Positions 31,542 through 40,716 of a stretch of DNA of 64,000 bases are shown piece by piece. Source of the DNA: CAJBLF01 sp041675025 (GTDB taxonomy: Bacteria; Patescibacteriota; Gracilibacteria; Absconditabacterales; Absconditicoccaceae); NCBI GenBank assembly GCA_041675025.1, contig JBAYUS010000002.1, forward strand, positions 1 to 64,000. Direction: 5' to 3'. Below the pieces are notes generated by a model, which did not search any database, was not told the origin of the DNA, and saw only the letters and a program-made list of their open reading frames with translations. The stretch's first letter is position 1; each line of letters opens with the position of its first letter. The position numbers and the translations under genes were made by a program.

Positions 31542-32651
31542 ATGAATACAATCAATTCTACCGATATCATCAACTACAAAAAACACGGATTTGATGGTGA
31601 AAAATATATTAGACTTCAAAAAGAAAAAATTCTTGATAGAATTGCTAATTTTTCTGGTTGAAGACTCTATTTAGAGATTGGTGGAAAATTTATGAATGAT
31701 ACGCATGCAGCAAGAGTTTTACCAGGATTTGATCAAGAATCAAAAAGAAAAATATTTGAATCGTTGAAAGGTCAGGCAGAAATATTATTTTGTGTAAATG
31801 CTACAGATATCATATCTAATAGACAATTGAGCAATCAAAACATCGATTACAAAGATTATGTATATCAACTTATTAGAAATATAGAAAAAAATATTTGAAT
31901 CAAACCACATATCGTAATCAACAATATCGATGTAGGAAATATGTTTGATGTAATTCTTGAATTTGAAAAAGACTTTCAAAGGAAACAATATAGAGTACGA
32001 GAAAGATATAAGATAACCTGATATCCTCACAACACGGATTTGATTCTCAGCGAAGATGGATTTGGTAATGATGATCATATTCCATTGACGAAGAATTTAA
32101 TATTGGTGACAGGAGCTGCTTCCAGCAGTGGAAAAATGTCGACCTGTCTCGGACAAATTTATCTCGATCATCAGATTGATGTAAAATCTGGATACGCAAA
32201 ATATGAAACATTCCCTATCTGGAATATCGCACTCGAACATCCGGTGAACTTAGCGTATGAAGCTGCGACCGTAGATATCGGTGATTATAATATGATGGAT
32301 AGCTACCATAAGAAAGCGTACGGACAAGATTCTGTAAATTATAACAGAGACGTAGAAGCTTTTGATATCGTTATGTCTATCGCGAAAAAAATCGTAAACC
32401 ATAAAAATTATATGGTGAAATACCAGTCCCCTACTGACATGGGAATCAGTTGTGCAGGAATGGCTATTACAAATGATGAAATAGTAAGTATCGCTTCATT
32501 ACGTGAAATTGAAAGAAGAAAGGTATGGTATCAAGAAATGATTGATAGAAATGAAGGTCAACAAGAACGAACAGGAAAATGTGACGAATTGTATGCAAAA
32601 GCAAAAAAATACTGTGAAGATAAAAAATATGATTTGGATATGAAACTTTAG
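31542..32651 (+). CDS. DUF1846-family protein, shortened
   Basis: 369 residues, against ~500 in typical DUF1846/UPF0371 proteins. Characteristic stretches are YKKHGFDGEKYIRLQKEKI, LYLEIGGKFMNDTHAARVLP, LILVTGAASSSGKMSTCLG and YAKYETFPIWN. The family has a P-loop-like motif (here GAASSSGKMST) and is of unknown biochemical role. The C-terminal ~130 residues of the family are absent; the protein ends in a Lys-rich tail. A real TAG, terminator and repeat follow, so this is a native truncation rather than a sequencing break. Confidence 0.88.
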
Positions 32652-32673
32652 TAACGAAACAAAAAAACATAAA

Positions 32674-32706
32674 GAAAAAATCTCCACCACGGTGGAGATT
32701 TTTTTA
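32674..32706 (+). terminator. Rho-independent terminator of the DUF1846 gene
   Basis: AATCTCCACC/GGTGGAGATT stem with a 2-bp loop followed by seven T, 25 bp past the stop. Confidence 0.92.
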
Positions 32707-32711
32707 TTAAC

Positions 32712-32786
32712 GTCATTGCGAGGAATATAATGACGAAGCAATCTATTACTAGATCGCCACGTCCGCCTAAACGGACTCGCGATGAC
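32712..32786. repeat. Dispersed palindromic repeat, family B copy 3
   Basis: GTCATTGCGAGGAATATAATG at one end and CGCGATGAC at the other, with GAAGCAATCTA/TAGATCGC inner arms and a GTCCGCCTAAACGGAC hairpin. The right arm differs from the other copies. Confidence 0.85.
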
Positions 32787-32799
32787 TGGTCACTAAAAT

Positions 32800-33492
32800 T
32801 TATTTAGTTATTGATGCTTGAGAACTGTGAAGTAGTGGATTATAACAACGGAAGATAAGACTAATAATATCTGAGGTAGTTATTTTTTCTGCACCGATTC
32901 CCATACCATTGAGACCATCGATAATAAGATTTACTCTTGTATCAAGCATATTTCTTCCTTTGAGAAATTGTCTGTATCTTTGAACAACCTTTTCTACACT
33001 ATCTTTTGCATTAAGCACATCAAGTAGTTTTCCCCATCGTGATCTTTGAATCTGTGTTTTATCTTGTTCTCCTTCATAATAAGGAACTATGATATAGAAT
33101 TCTTTATTATAAATCAATCATTGTTGCATATCAATATTTTGTAGAAATTTATAATATGCCTCACCTTGTGATTTTAATACTGGATTTTCTATAGGATCTA
33201 TATTTCCTTGGATATACGTAAGATAATTTGAAAGATCCAAGAATGTATTACGAACAAGAATTTGAATAGGATATTCTAATCAGTTTAAGAATTTTTTATA
33301 TTGTTCTAATACTATTTGTTGTTCTTCACCATTTTTGAGATCAAGATTTATTCCATTAATTCTAAGTATAGATCTAAGTCCTCCATCTTTCATAATAATT
33401 GTATCATTTCTTATTTCTGAAATTGATAACATAGTCTCTGTATTAAAGAGATTTTCGTGTTTGGGTTTTTGTATTTTGTTTTTGTCTCACAT
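32800..33492 (-). CDS. TraC/VirB4 N-terminal-domain protein
   Basis: 230 residues without an ATPase domain. LSISEIRNDTIIMKDGGLRS, then ILRINGINLDLKN, then YKKFLNWLEYPIQILVR match the N-terminal TraC-like domain that CPR bacteria encode as a separate gene beside pilin-like genes. In type IV secretion this region contacts the inner-membrane complex. The matching ATPase gene is not in the window. It is the third gene of a unit with two pilin-like membrane proteins. Start could be ATG 33492 or an in-frame ATG four codons upstream. Confidence 0.85.
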
Positions 33493-33527
33493 ATTCAAGA
33501 ACATCCGTTATCACAAAGAAATAAAAA

Positions 33528-34070
33528 TTATACTGTTACTGTATTATATAAATCAAAGAAGAAGCTAGCAATAAACCACGATAATCACATTACTGCAAGG
33601 GCTATTCACACGCCAATAAGAATCTTTTTTGCTTTTGCGACACCATCTTCACCTTTGGAAAAGAAGATGAGATAAAATGCAAATATGATCATCACCAATG
33701 AAAGAAAACTTACAAGACCTAGCATTATATTGAGTATCCATTTGATATAATTTGTGGCTACAGAAGTATTGTTAGGATCACCAAGCGTAGGATTATATAC
33801 AGTATTACTTAGTCTGAAAAAATCAGTCAATCTCTGTAATATACTTGTTCTATTTTGTGTATCTGCTCTAATAATTCCTGTCGCAAAATCTGTCGTAGTT
33901 ACTTCAGTATTAGCATCATATTCTTGTCAATTAATATCATAAGGAAATTCTGCATCAGAAAATTGTTGTCCTAAAGATACCGCAGGTATAAATGTTCATA
34001 AAGCAAAAACCACTCCCACAATAGTGAGGATGTATTTTGCAATTTTTTGTGATCATGTAGTAGTTTTCAT
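33528..34070 (-). CDS. Pilin-like two-span membrane protein (VirB2/TrbC type) 2
   Basis: 180 residues: an N-terminal signal/span ending near FIPAVSLGQQ, a polar middle, then two closely spaced hydrophobic helices (ILNIMLGLVSFLSLVMIIFA and ILIGVGIALAVMGLSWFIA) joined by a basic loop, FFSKGEDGVAKAKK. That hairpin is the hallmark of VirB2/TrbC-like pilins. It begins 5 bp after the previous pilin-like gene and is followed by TraC-N. Assembly of a conjugation- or secretion-like filament is the likely role. Confidence 0.8.
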
Positions 34071-34075
34071 GGGTA

Positions 34076-34570
34076 TTAAGCTGTTCAAATCATTAAAGCA
34101 ATTAGCCAGAATATGGCACTAACGACAAGTCGACTCATTCCGATTCCTGCCATAGCTATAGCAGCGAATTTAACTCATTTAAGTCCATTTTTATATTGGG
34201 TCTCATCACCTGCTGCAGTAACAATCATAAATCCATGATAAATTAAGTACACAAGAGCGATAAGTGCTACCATTCATAATGCATAATTTATAAGATTTTT
34301 GATGACTGTCATAACTTTATTTTGTGCAGTAATATGACTAGAAATCTCCGTATCTGTTGAAGCTAATCCACTTAATGCTGCTCATCATTCTGGAGTCACT
34401 ATATTATATGCTCCTTGTCTGAGTGGATCGTCAATGTTTTCAGTATTGAGTACTTGTTGATCATTTTCATTGAGAATATAATTTTGAGAATCAGGAACTA
34501 TCATCTGAGCATATCAGACAACTAAGAGACTTGCATACATAATAATTCCACTAATGATAAGTTTTTTCAT
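34076..34570 (-). CDS. Pilin-like two-span membrane protein (VirB2/TrbC type) 1
   Basis: 164 residues: signal peptide (IISGIIMYASLLVVGYAQ), a polar segment, then helices ALGMVALIALVYLIYHGFMI and IAMAGIGMSRLVVSAIFWLI with a basic loop GDETQYKNGLKGVK between them. This is the VirB2/TrbC pilin-like hairpin, and it resembles the next gene in layout. First gene of the unit; a TTGCAA-N16-TATACT promoter lies upstream. Confidence 0.8.
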
Positions 34571-34621
34571 ATATTGTAGGCGTATAATAAAGGTCAAAAA
34601 GAGCTTATATCATTACTTTTA

Positions 34622-34649
34622 AGTATATCTCTTTATATAAAATTTGCAA
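34622..34649 (-). promoter_or_regulatory. Promoter of the pilin-like/TraC operon
   Basis: On the minus strand TTGCAA (34649-34644), 16-bp spacer and TATACT (34627-34622), about 50 bp before the first start codon. Confidence 0.55.
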
Positions 34650-34740
34650 ATTTTAACCTTGAAAAATACCTGCTTTTGTATATATATACAAATATATAGG
34701 TAAAATAAGTTGACATTTTTACTTAAAATCACAAAAAACT

Positions 34741-35868
34741 ATGAAAAAAAACCTTTTTCTTTTGTTTAGTATCTATTTTTTTGTCTTACAATCATTGATC
34801 ATAGGTGTGTTACGATGACAAGCAAACTTTTTTCGATTGGGAGCAATTAATCTCATAGCAATTATTATGATTGGAATGTTGTATAGCACCGTAGAAGATG
34901 AAAAAAAAGAAGTTCATGAATATGAAACAAAGCCAGCAGCAAGCAAAGAAACTAAAGTTTCTTTCCATGATCACTTCCGCGCTGTAATTAAAGAACGCAA
35001 AAAGAAGTGAGAATTAACTTTTCCAGCTATTATTAGCTTTGTTGTAGCAATCATCATTTTCTTTATGTTTCAATATAATAGTGCCGCTGTAGAGATTATG
35101 TTGTTATTTGCTTTTGTACTTGGATTTATCGTATTTCTTTCATTGACATTGGTATTCAAACATCGTATTACCAAAAGCTTTTGGAAATTACTAGGAACAA
35201 AAATATATTTGATCCTTTTGATAGTAAGTCTCGGATTAACGATTCATGATTTCTATCAAGTACATAGAGATTTTGGTGCAACTTTCCAAGATTATATAGG
35301 ACAAAATTTTCTAGGACAAGAAAGAATTCCAACCGATGAATATATATTTACTGGTGAATGAACAGTATTGGGAACTGGATTATGAGATACTACATGAATA
35401 CAAGAAGTTTCTTCAGATATCTTTAGTGGAATGAATACAGACTCTGACATACAAGGAGAGACAGGAACAGTTTTGTGAACATCAGTAGATACGCTTGATG
35501 AACCTGATGCAATCGCTCCTACAACAATAGGTAATCAGAAAATTATGGATGCAATACTCTATCTTATTGAAAAATATAATGTTCCTCTCATCACTAAAAA
35601 AGATATCTCATTCACGTATGTCAGTTTCAAAAACCCATACTACAATGAATGGAGAACAGCTTATGCAAATAAACTTATCGGAAAATCAACTAATCCAAGC
35701 AAATATATCATCTGCGAAAGTTATATCGTAATGAAATGATTATTAGAAAATCGATGAGTAAAATATACGTCTACAACAGTCTTAGCAAACTTCCGAGCTG
35801 AAGCAATCAAGAGAGATGCGTTGAATGGATGTATGAAAGGTAAGATCGTAACTGATAAGACATTATAA
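34741..35868 (+). CDS. Five-span membrane protein with SLH-like C-terminus
   Basis: 375 residues. Hydrophobic helices lie at about residues 5-25, 27-47, 90-107, 113-137 and 145-165. A Thr/Gly/Asp-rich linker (~190-260) leads to a C-terminal domain: ILYLIEKYNVPLITKKDISF, YYNEWRTAYANKLIGKS, then YIICESYIVMKGLL. The last pattern (aromatic-Asp/Tyr turn, helix, LIGK, 'Y-V-K' helix) looks like an S-layer-homology-type repeat, similar to the tail of the LRR protein at 60565. I cannot assign a function. It might display an SLH-like domain outside the membrane. Confidence 0.7.
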
Positions 35869-35897
35869 ATGCTAAGTGTTAAGTTCTAAGTGTTAAA
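35868..35897. repeat. Family C half-repeat
   Basis: AATGCTAAGTGTTAAGTTCTAAGTGTTAA matches one arm of family C and directly follows the stop codon of the membrane protein; the second arm is missing. Confidence 0.65.
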
Positions 35898-35907
35898 TAT
35901 AATTTTT

Positions 35908-35938
35908 AAAAAACCGGTCTGAAGAGATCGGTTTTTTT
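35908..35938 (+). terminator. Rho-independent terminator
   Basis: AAACCGGTCT-GAAG-AGATCGGTTT stem-loop with one G-T pair, followed by five or more T. Confidence 0.85.
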
Positions 35939-35957
35939 GATACCTTGTAATTGCCGA

Positions 35958-35989
35958 TTTAATGTTTATTTAAGGTATATCAGTACAAT
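35958..35989 (+). promoter_or_regulatory. Response-regulator box and -10 of the histidine-kinase gene
   Basis: Direct repeats TTTAATGT (35958-35965) and TTTAAGGT (35969-35976) are 11 bp apart. They are followed after 7 bp by TACAAT (35984-35989), with no recognisable -35. The layout equals PhoB/OmpR-type activation and recurs at 38286. Confidence 0.65.
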
Positions 35990-36018
35990 GTTACTGTTTT
36001 ATAGTATATACTACTACC

Positions 36019-37314
36019 ATGCAAAAATATTTTGAAGATATGATAAAACATCTGAAAACGAAGTTTTCACATTTCACGTTCAGATTTTCTGATCTTAAGA
36101 CGTCTACACAGATTAGTCTGAAATTCACATTATTCACTATGTTGCAAGTATTGCTGTTTAGTATATTGGCGAATGCAATATTTTTTCAAAGCTGGTATAA
36201 CAGACAAAACGGTCAGATTCCTCCTGCCCCTAGACAAATGATGATGCAGAAAATGGTGTTAGGGAAAAACAGAATACCAGAACTGGAAATCTTTGATATC
36301 AATAGCCAAGAATGACAGACGCTTGAACAATCCCATCGACGAAAATCTATCGCGAAAATCGATGATATGTATTTCATGTATAGAAAAGTTTGAAATCAAT
36401 TGGTCATAACGAATGTTACTCCACATATAATTGTACAAAGAAATCTCATTTGGATTAGTCTGTACTTGATGCTCCTCTTCTGAGCTATCGCTTATTTGCT
36501 TTCTCATTATTTTGTAAAAACTTCATTGAAAAAACTTAATGAATTACTCTGATTTCTCGATCACGTACATATTGATAATCTCAATGAAAAAATAGAAATC
36601 TCCGGACATCCTCATGATGAAATCAATAGAGTCAGTGAAAAATTTAATGAAGTCTTGGAAAAAATACATAAACAGACCTTGAGTCTGAAAGATTTTGTCA
36701 CGAATGCTTCACATGAATTGAAGACACCACTAATGAGTATGAGTACAGAAATAGATTATGCGAATAAGACCAAGAAGTATGAAGAAGGACTCAGTAATCT
36801 CAAACATCAGCTGAAAGGAATGAATGCACTTTTGGAAACATTGGTAACTATAAGCAAGTTGGAAGCTTTAGAGACATTGAAAAAAGAACAGATAGATATG
36901 AGCACAAGTACAGAAACTATCGTGAATGATGTACAAAAAATCTATCAAGGAAAAAATATTACACTCACTACTCATATACAAAAAAATATTTCTAAAAAAA
37001 TAAACAAAGAAAGTTGGAACATCATTGTAAAAAATATTTTGGAAAACGCGTATAAATTTACGCCTGAATGATGAACGATAGATATCAGTCTAGATGCTAA
37101 AAGATTTATCATCAAAGACAGTGGGAAGTGAATCTCAACAAACGATCTCGAACATATACGAGAGAGATTTTGGCAAGCTGATCGTTCCAAAACTGATACG
37201 AAGAGCTTTGGATTAGGCCTTTATTTAACGAAATTACTCGTAGAAAAACATGGACGAACGATAGAGATGAATAGTAAGGTAAATAAGGGAACTATTTGTA
37301 CAATAACCTTTTAG
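36019..37314 (+). CDS. Sensor histidine kinase
   Basis: 431 residues. TM1 lies near residues 40-60 and TM2 near 142-162, flanking a short ~80-residue sensor. A HAMP-like linker, an H-box NASHELKTPLMSM with the phosphorylated His, the N-box ILENAYKFTPE, G1 DSGKGI and G2 FGLGLYLTK follow. It should autophosphorylate in response to an envelope signal and pass phosphate to the regulator encoded next. The sensor region is Met/Gln/Pro-rich (PPAPRQMMMQKM), which may hint at metal. Glycine in DSGKG is TGA. Confidence 0.93.
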
Positions 37315-37319
37315 TTTAT

Positions 37320-37462
37320 TTTTTATTTGTACCCTCTTTATTTGAAAGAGGGACCTGCCTGCCGCAGGCAGGGGTATCCGTATTTACGGATGGGAGATTT
37401 TACAATGAGTAATAAAATCCTCCACCCTGCGGGTCCCCCTCCTTTCAGTAAAGGAGGAACAT
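37320..37462. repeat. Compound inverted repeat between kinase and regulator
   Basis: Outer arms ACCCTCTTTATTTGAAAGAGG and CCTCCTTTCAGTAAAGGAGG (each itself a hairpin) flank a CCTGCCTGCCGCAGGCAGG palindrome, a GTATCCGTATTTACGGAT hairpin and an ATTTTAC-AATGAG-TAATAAAAT arm. It resembles a non-autonomous MITE-like element inserted inside the two-component operon. Confidence 0.75.
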
Positions 37463-37496
37463 CTTATAGTATTGATTTTAAATTATACATTATCCC

Positions 37497-38150
37497 ATGA
37501 AAATATTCCTTGTCGAAGACAATAAGACTATCGGAAATAATATAAAAAAATATCTTGAGCTGGAACATAACGAAGTTATGCGAGCTGAAAATGGCTTATA
37601 TGCTTTGGAAATAATGAAACATCATCAATTTGATGTTATTATTTTGGATATCATGCTTCCATGAATGGATGGAATAGAATTATGTAAAAATATCAGAAAA
37701 AAGAATCCAACTACTCCGATACTTATGACGACCGCTAAGGGAGAACTTGATGATAAGTTGAAATGATTCGCTTGCGGAGCAGATGATTATATCGTAAAAC
37801 CTTTTGATCTGAAAGAACTCGATGCAAGAATTAGTGCAGTTGTAAGGAGAATCCCCACCAGAGATATTTTGGAACATAAAAATATCCGTCTCGATAGAAG
37901 TCAAAAAAAGGTCTTCAAGAATAGCAAAGAAATCAAGACAACCTTGAAAGAATTTCAGATATTAGAATATCTTTTGGAAAGAGAAGGAAGAACTATTTCT
38001 AGGACAGAAATCATAGAAGAAATTCGAGGTAATGATCAGATATTTGAAGAAGATGCAAAACTTGATGTATATATTTCTAACCTCAGAAAAAAATTAGGTA
38101 AGACAATTATAGAGACAATTAAAGGCTTCGGCTACCAAATCCCCAACTAA
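37497..38150 (+). CDS. OmpR-family response regulator
   Basis: 217 residues. The receiver domain has acidic pocket VEDN, the phospho-acceptor Asp in VIILDIMLPGMDG, the conserved Thr in MTTAKG and Lys in DYIVKPFD. The C-terminal winged helix (REGRTISRTEIIEEI ... VYISNLRKKLG ... GFGYQIPN) is OmpR/PhoB type. It is likely phosphorylated by the kinase just upstream and binds 11-bp TTTAAGGT direct repeats found before the kinase and the Met/Gly-rich gene. Glycine of LPGMDG is TGA. Confidence 0.94.
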
Positions 38151-38244
38151 ACGAATTTTAAATTTAAAATGTTAAATTTAAAATGAACGAATTGTAATTT
38201 TATAAACTATAATCACTTTACAATAGTCCATTAAAAAAATACCA

Positions 38245-38282
38245 TAACTTAGCACTTAACACTTAGCATTTAACATTAAATA
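38245..38282. repeat. Family C half-repeat
   Basis: ACTTAGCACTTAACACTTAGC and CATTTAACATTA form one arm of family C. The gap from the regulator stop (38150) to here is AT-rich with AAATTTAAAATGTTAAATTT-like palindromes and no gene. Confidence 0.6.
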
Positions 38283-38285
38283 GTA

Positions 38286-38328
38286 TTTAAGGTAATCTTT
38301 AGTTTTCTTTAAGGTCAGTATGTATACT
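38286..38328 (+). promoter_or_regulatory. Response-regulator box and -10 of the Met/Gly-rich gene
   Basis: TTTAAGGT at 38286-38293 and 38308-38315, with CTTTAGTT between, giving three 11-bp units. TATACT (38323-38328) follows after 7 bp, the same spacing as upstream of the kinase. No -35 hexamer is visible, so activator-dependent transcription is likely. Confidence 0.7.
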
Positions 38329-38375
38329 AGAGGCGTCAAAGAAAATGACGCTTTTATTATTTACTAGACAATGAC

Positions 38376-38987
38376 ATGAAAACAAAATTTATCGTAGCGA
38401 GTAGCATCGGGTTACTTGGAATCACAAGTATGGTTTTATGAGCAACAACATTTGCTGCTAATGCAGGGACTGACAAAACGGGATGATATGGTCCATGAAT
38501 CAAAATGATGGGAAATCACTGAGGCATGATGAAAAAATTTGCGAATACAGGTGATGCTCAAGCGTTTAGAACAGCAGTAGAAAATGCAATGACGAACAAA
38601 GACTTTGCTGCATTCAAAGCGGTACATGTAAAATATGGTATCACTATGAATATTACGCAAGATCAATTTAATGAAATGATTGCAGTAAAAACTGAAATGG
38701 ATGTATTACATACAAAAATAACTGCCGCACTCAAAGCTGGCGATTATACAGCATGGAAAGCACTTAATAAAGACACACCGCTAGTAAGTAAAATCGATAC
38801 GGAAGCTAAATTTAAAAAACTTATAGAACTAGAAAGTTATAGAGAAAAAATGGATGCTATTCGTACAGAACTTGGATTAGAATGACCTCAATGAGAGGGT
38901 ATGTGAATGGGTATGTGAATGAAAGCAGGACCAAGAGGAATGGGAGAAAGAAAATGAATGGGAATGGGAATGAGAATGCACAAATAA
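38376..38987 (+). CDS. Exported Met/Gly-rich protein, two-component target
   Basis: 203 residues. The signal peptide (IVASSIGLLGITSMVLGATTFAA) is followed by a Gly/Met/His-rich segment (MMGNHGGMM). A helical core has two similar halves (VENAMTNKDFAAFKAV and ITAALKAGDYTAWKALN). The tail is rich in GMGMGM and MGERKG units, most Gly coded by TGA. Met-rich exported proteins often bind copper or silver, and small helical Spy/CpxP-like proteins sense envelope stress; either is possible, neither proven. Its promoter carries the same box as the kinase gene, so it is a likely output of that system. Confidence 0.75.
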
Positions 38988-39013
38988 ATCTGCCAGCTAA
39001 AATACTGGATATA

Positions 39014-39104
39014 TGCTGACACCCGTCAGCAGAATAAAAAAAACCTGGACTGCATGGCCAGGTTTTTTTAGTAGCACCCGGGTGTAAATATCACACCCGG
39101 GTGC
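39014..39104 (+). terminator. Terminator and GC-rich inverted repeat cluster
   Basis: Three hairpins occur in a row: GCTGACACCCGTCAGC (39014-39029); AAACCTGG-ACTGCATGG-CCAGGTTT followed by T7 (39038-39069), a standard terminator; and a 13-bp perfect stem AGCACCCGGGTGT/ACACCCGGGTGCT (39073-39104). The last is unusually GC-rich for this genome and may also end the convergent SufT transcript. Confidence 0.8.
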
Positions 39105-39112
39105 TTACGAAA

Positions 39113-39433
39113 TTACATAAACATTCTTTGTAAATCTTCATCTTTGATCATGGTCTGACTCCATGCTGGCTCGAAAGTAACTTCTAGCTTAACGGACGCA
39201 CCAGGAACAACTTCAAGGATAGCGTTGGTTATCATCTCTTTAAGCATATCAGCCATCGGACAGAAAGGTGTTGTGAAGGTCATAAGTATATCTACAATAT
39301 TTTCTTCAGGAGAAAATGTAACTTTATAAATCAGTCATAAGGTATAGATATCTATCATAGGAAATTCAGGATCATAGACAGTCTTGAGTTTTTCCTCGAT
39401 ATCATGAACTGTTTTAGATATTTGGGAATTCAT
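39113..39433 (-). CDS. SufT/MIP18-family Fe-S assembly protein (DUF59)
   Basis: 106 residues, the usual DUF59 size. IEEKLKTVYDPEFPMIDIYT, LIYKVTFSP and LMTFTTPFCPMADML match the family, with the conserved Cys in TPFCPM. SufT-like proteins help mature Fe-S proteins. It overlaps the preceding small membrane protein by 20 bp, so the two are translationally linked. Gly in TLGLIY is TGA. Confidence 0.88.
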
Positions 39434-39806
39434 TGTTTTCTTTTTTTTGCTCAGAGAATAAAGCTATTTGAAGAATAATAAATCCTACAAGGAGAATAAG
39501 TCAGAGAAATTTGCTTCGATATCATAAGAGAAGAAATAATGCATTAATAAGTACAAAGATACCGAACAAGAGTGAGAGTTTATAACTATCTTTAACTAAA
39601 CGTTCTTGAGGAATATCACGAAAGAATTTTTGCAAAGCAAGAAACAGATAAAAACTTGCTCCTCGCGCAGCGATAAACAATCATAGGATACTCAATCCAA
39701 TACCTATCATTGGGTCTTCATATACATTGATAGACGTATATGTGATCAATAAAATAAGTAATCCAAGTACAAATTTAACTAGTGATGCTAGATAATATAA
39801 ATGCAT
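39414..39806 (-). CDS. Small four-span membrane protein
   Basis: 130 residues with hydrophobic helices at about 5-22, 33-52, 75-92 and 97-115, separated by a basic loop (QKFFRDIPQERLVKDSYK). Not recognised. Its end overlaps the SufT start by 20 bp in another frame. Terminal residues (EQKKENNEFPNI) are hydrophilic. Confidence 0.7.
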
Positions 39807-39822
39807 ATTTTAAGATAAATTC

Positions 39823-39893
39823 TAAATTTTAAGTGCTAAGTTTTAAGTAAATGTTTTCCTATATTCAACACTTAGCATTTAGCACTTAGCATT
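39823..39893. repeat. Dispersed inverted repeat, family C copy
   Basis: The left arm AAATTTTAAGTGCTAAGTTT and right arm AACACTTAGCATTTAGCACT pair. It lies between two membrane-protein genes. Confidence 0.85.
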
Positions 39894-39898
39894 ATATT

Positions 39899-40675
39899 TT
39901 AGTTTTCAACATTTATATCGTCTTCACTACTAGATTCTTCGTTTTGTTCTGCATTGTCTTCTTCAGAGTCTGTAGATGATGGGATATAAAATCCATTATT
40001 TCACAGCTCGTAAAATTTATAATAAATTTTTTCTCGAATACCTGATCCAAAAGGAATCAATGTATATGCAAGAATAGGCGGTAAAAGCATAAACAAATAT
40101 ATTTTTTGTTGAACTGCGGCTGATCCAGACATCTTGTAAATTATACAATACATAAGAAATGCTAAGACGAATCCTAATATATTTCCCATAAATGCTGAAG
40201 CACTATAATTTGGATTGGTAGAAAATTCTATCTGAGAAGCTGAAGCAAATACTGAGAAAAGAATATGGAATCCTAATATAAGAAACAAAATATCTACCTG
40301 ACTTGCAAATATAATATAGATTGGAGCAAGAAAGAAAAAGAGAATACCATTGGTCAAGAATAAGAGTCAAAACATCTTACTTGTATTATAATATTTTCTA
40401 TTGTAGAAGAGATTATATATTCCTCCTACAGCGATATTTCCTATAAATGTACTAAGAAATCCTATAAACAATAATACCAATGATAAGAGTGGATTTATAT
40501 TACCACCTGTTTGTTGACCGAATGCACTCGTAAATATTCCTCCCATAAATGAAAGAATAACGAATAATAGTGCAGCGATAACTCACCCTACAAGTATACC
40601 AATAAATACTTTTCCTATTAATTGCCATCCACTAAGATTGCTCGGTTCATTAAAGAAATCTGATTGAGGTGTCAT
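39899..40675 (-). CDS. Polytopic membrane protein, unknown
   Basis: 258 residues with about five hydrophobic helices and a very acidic tail (SSTDSEEDNAEQNEESSSED). The N-terminal segment QSDFFNEPSNLSGWQLIGKV precedes the first span. No family recognised. It is the first gene on its strand after the lipoprotein at 40717, 41 bp away, so they may be co-transcribed. Confidence 0.75.
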
Positions 40676-40716
40676 AACTATACAGCTAAAGATTAAAAGA
40701 TTAATTTTAATGTATT

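Noticed and set aside
34710..34741. TTGACA before the five-span membrane protein as a promoter
   Set aside because: No -10 at acceptable spacing before the start codon.
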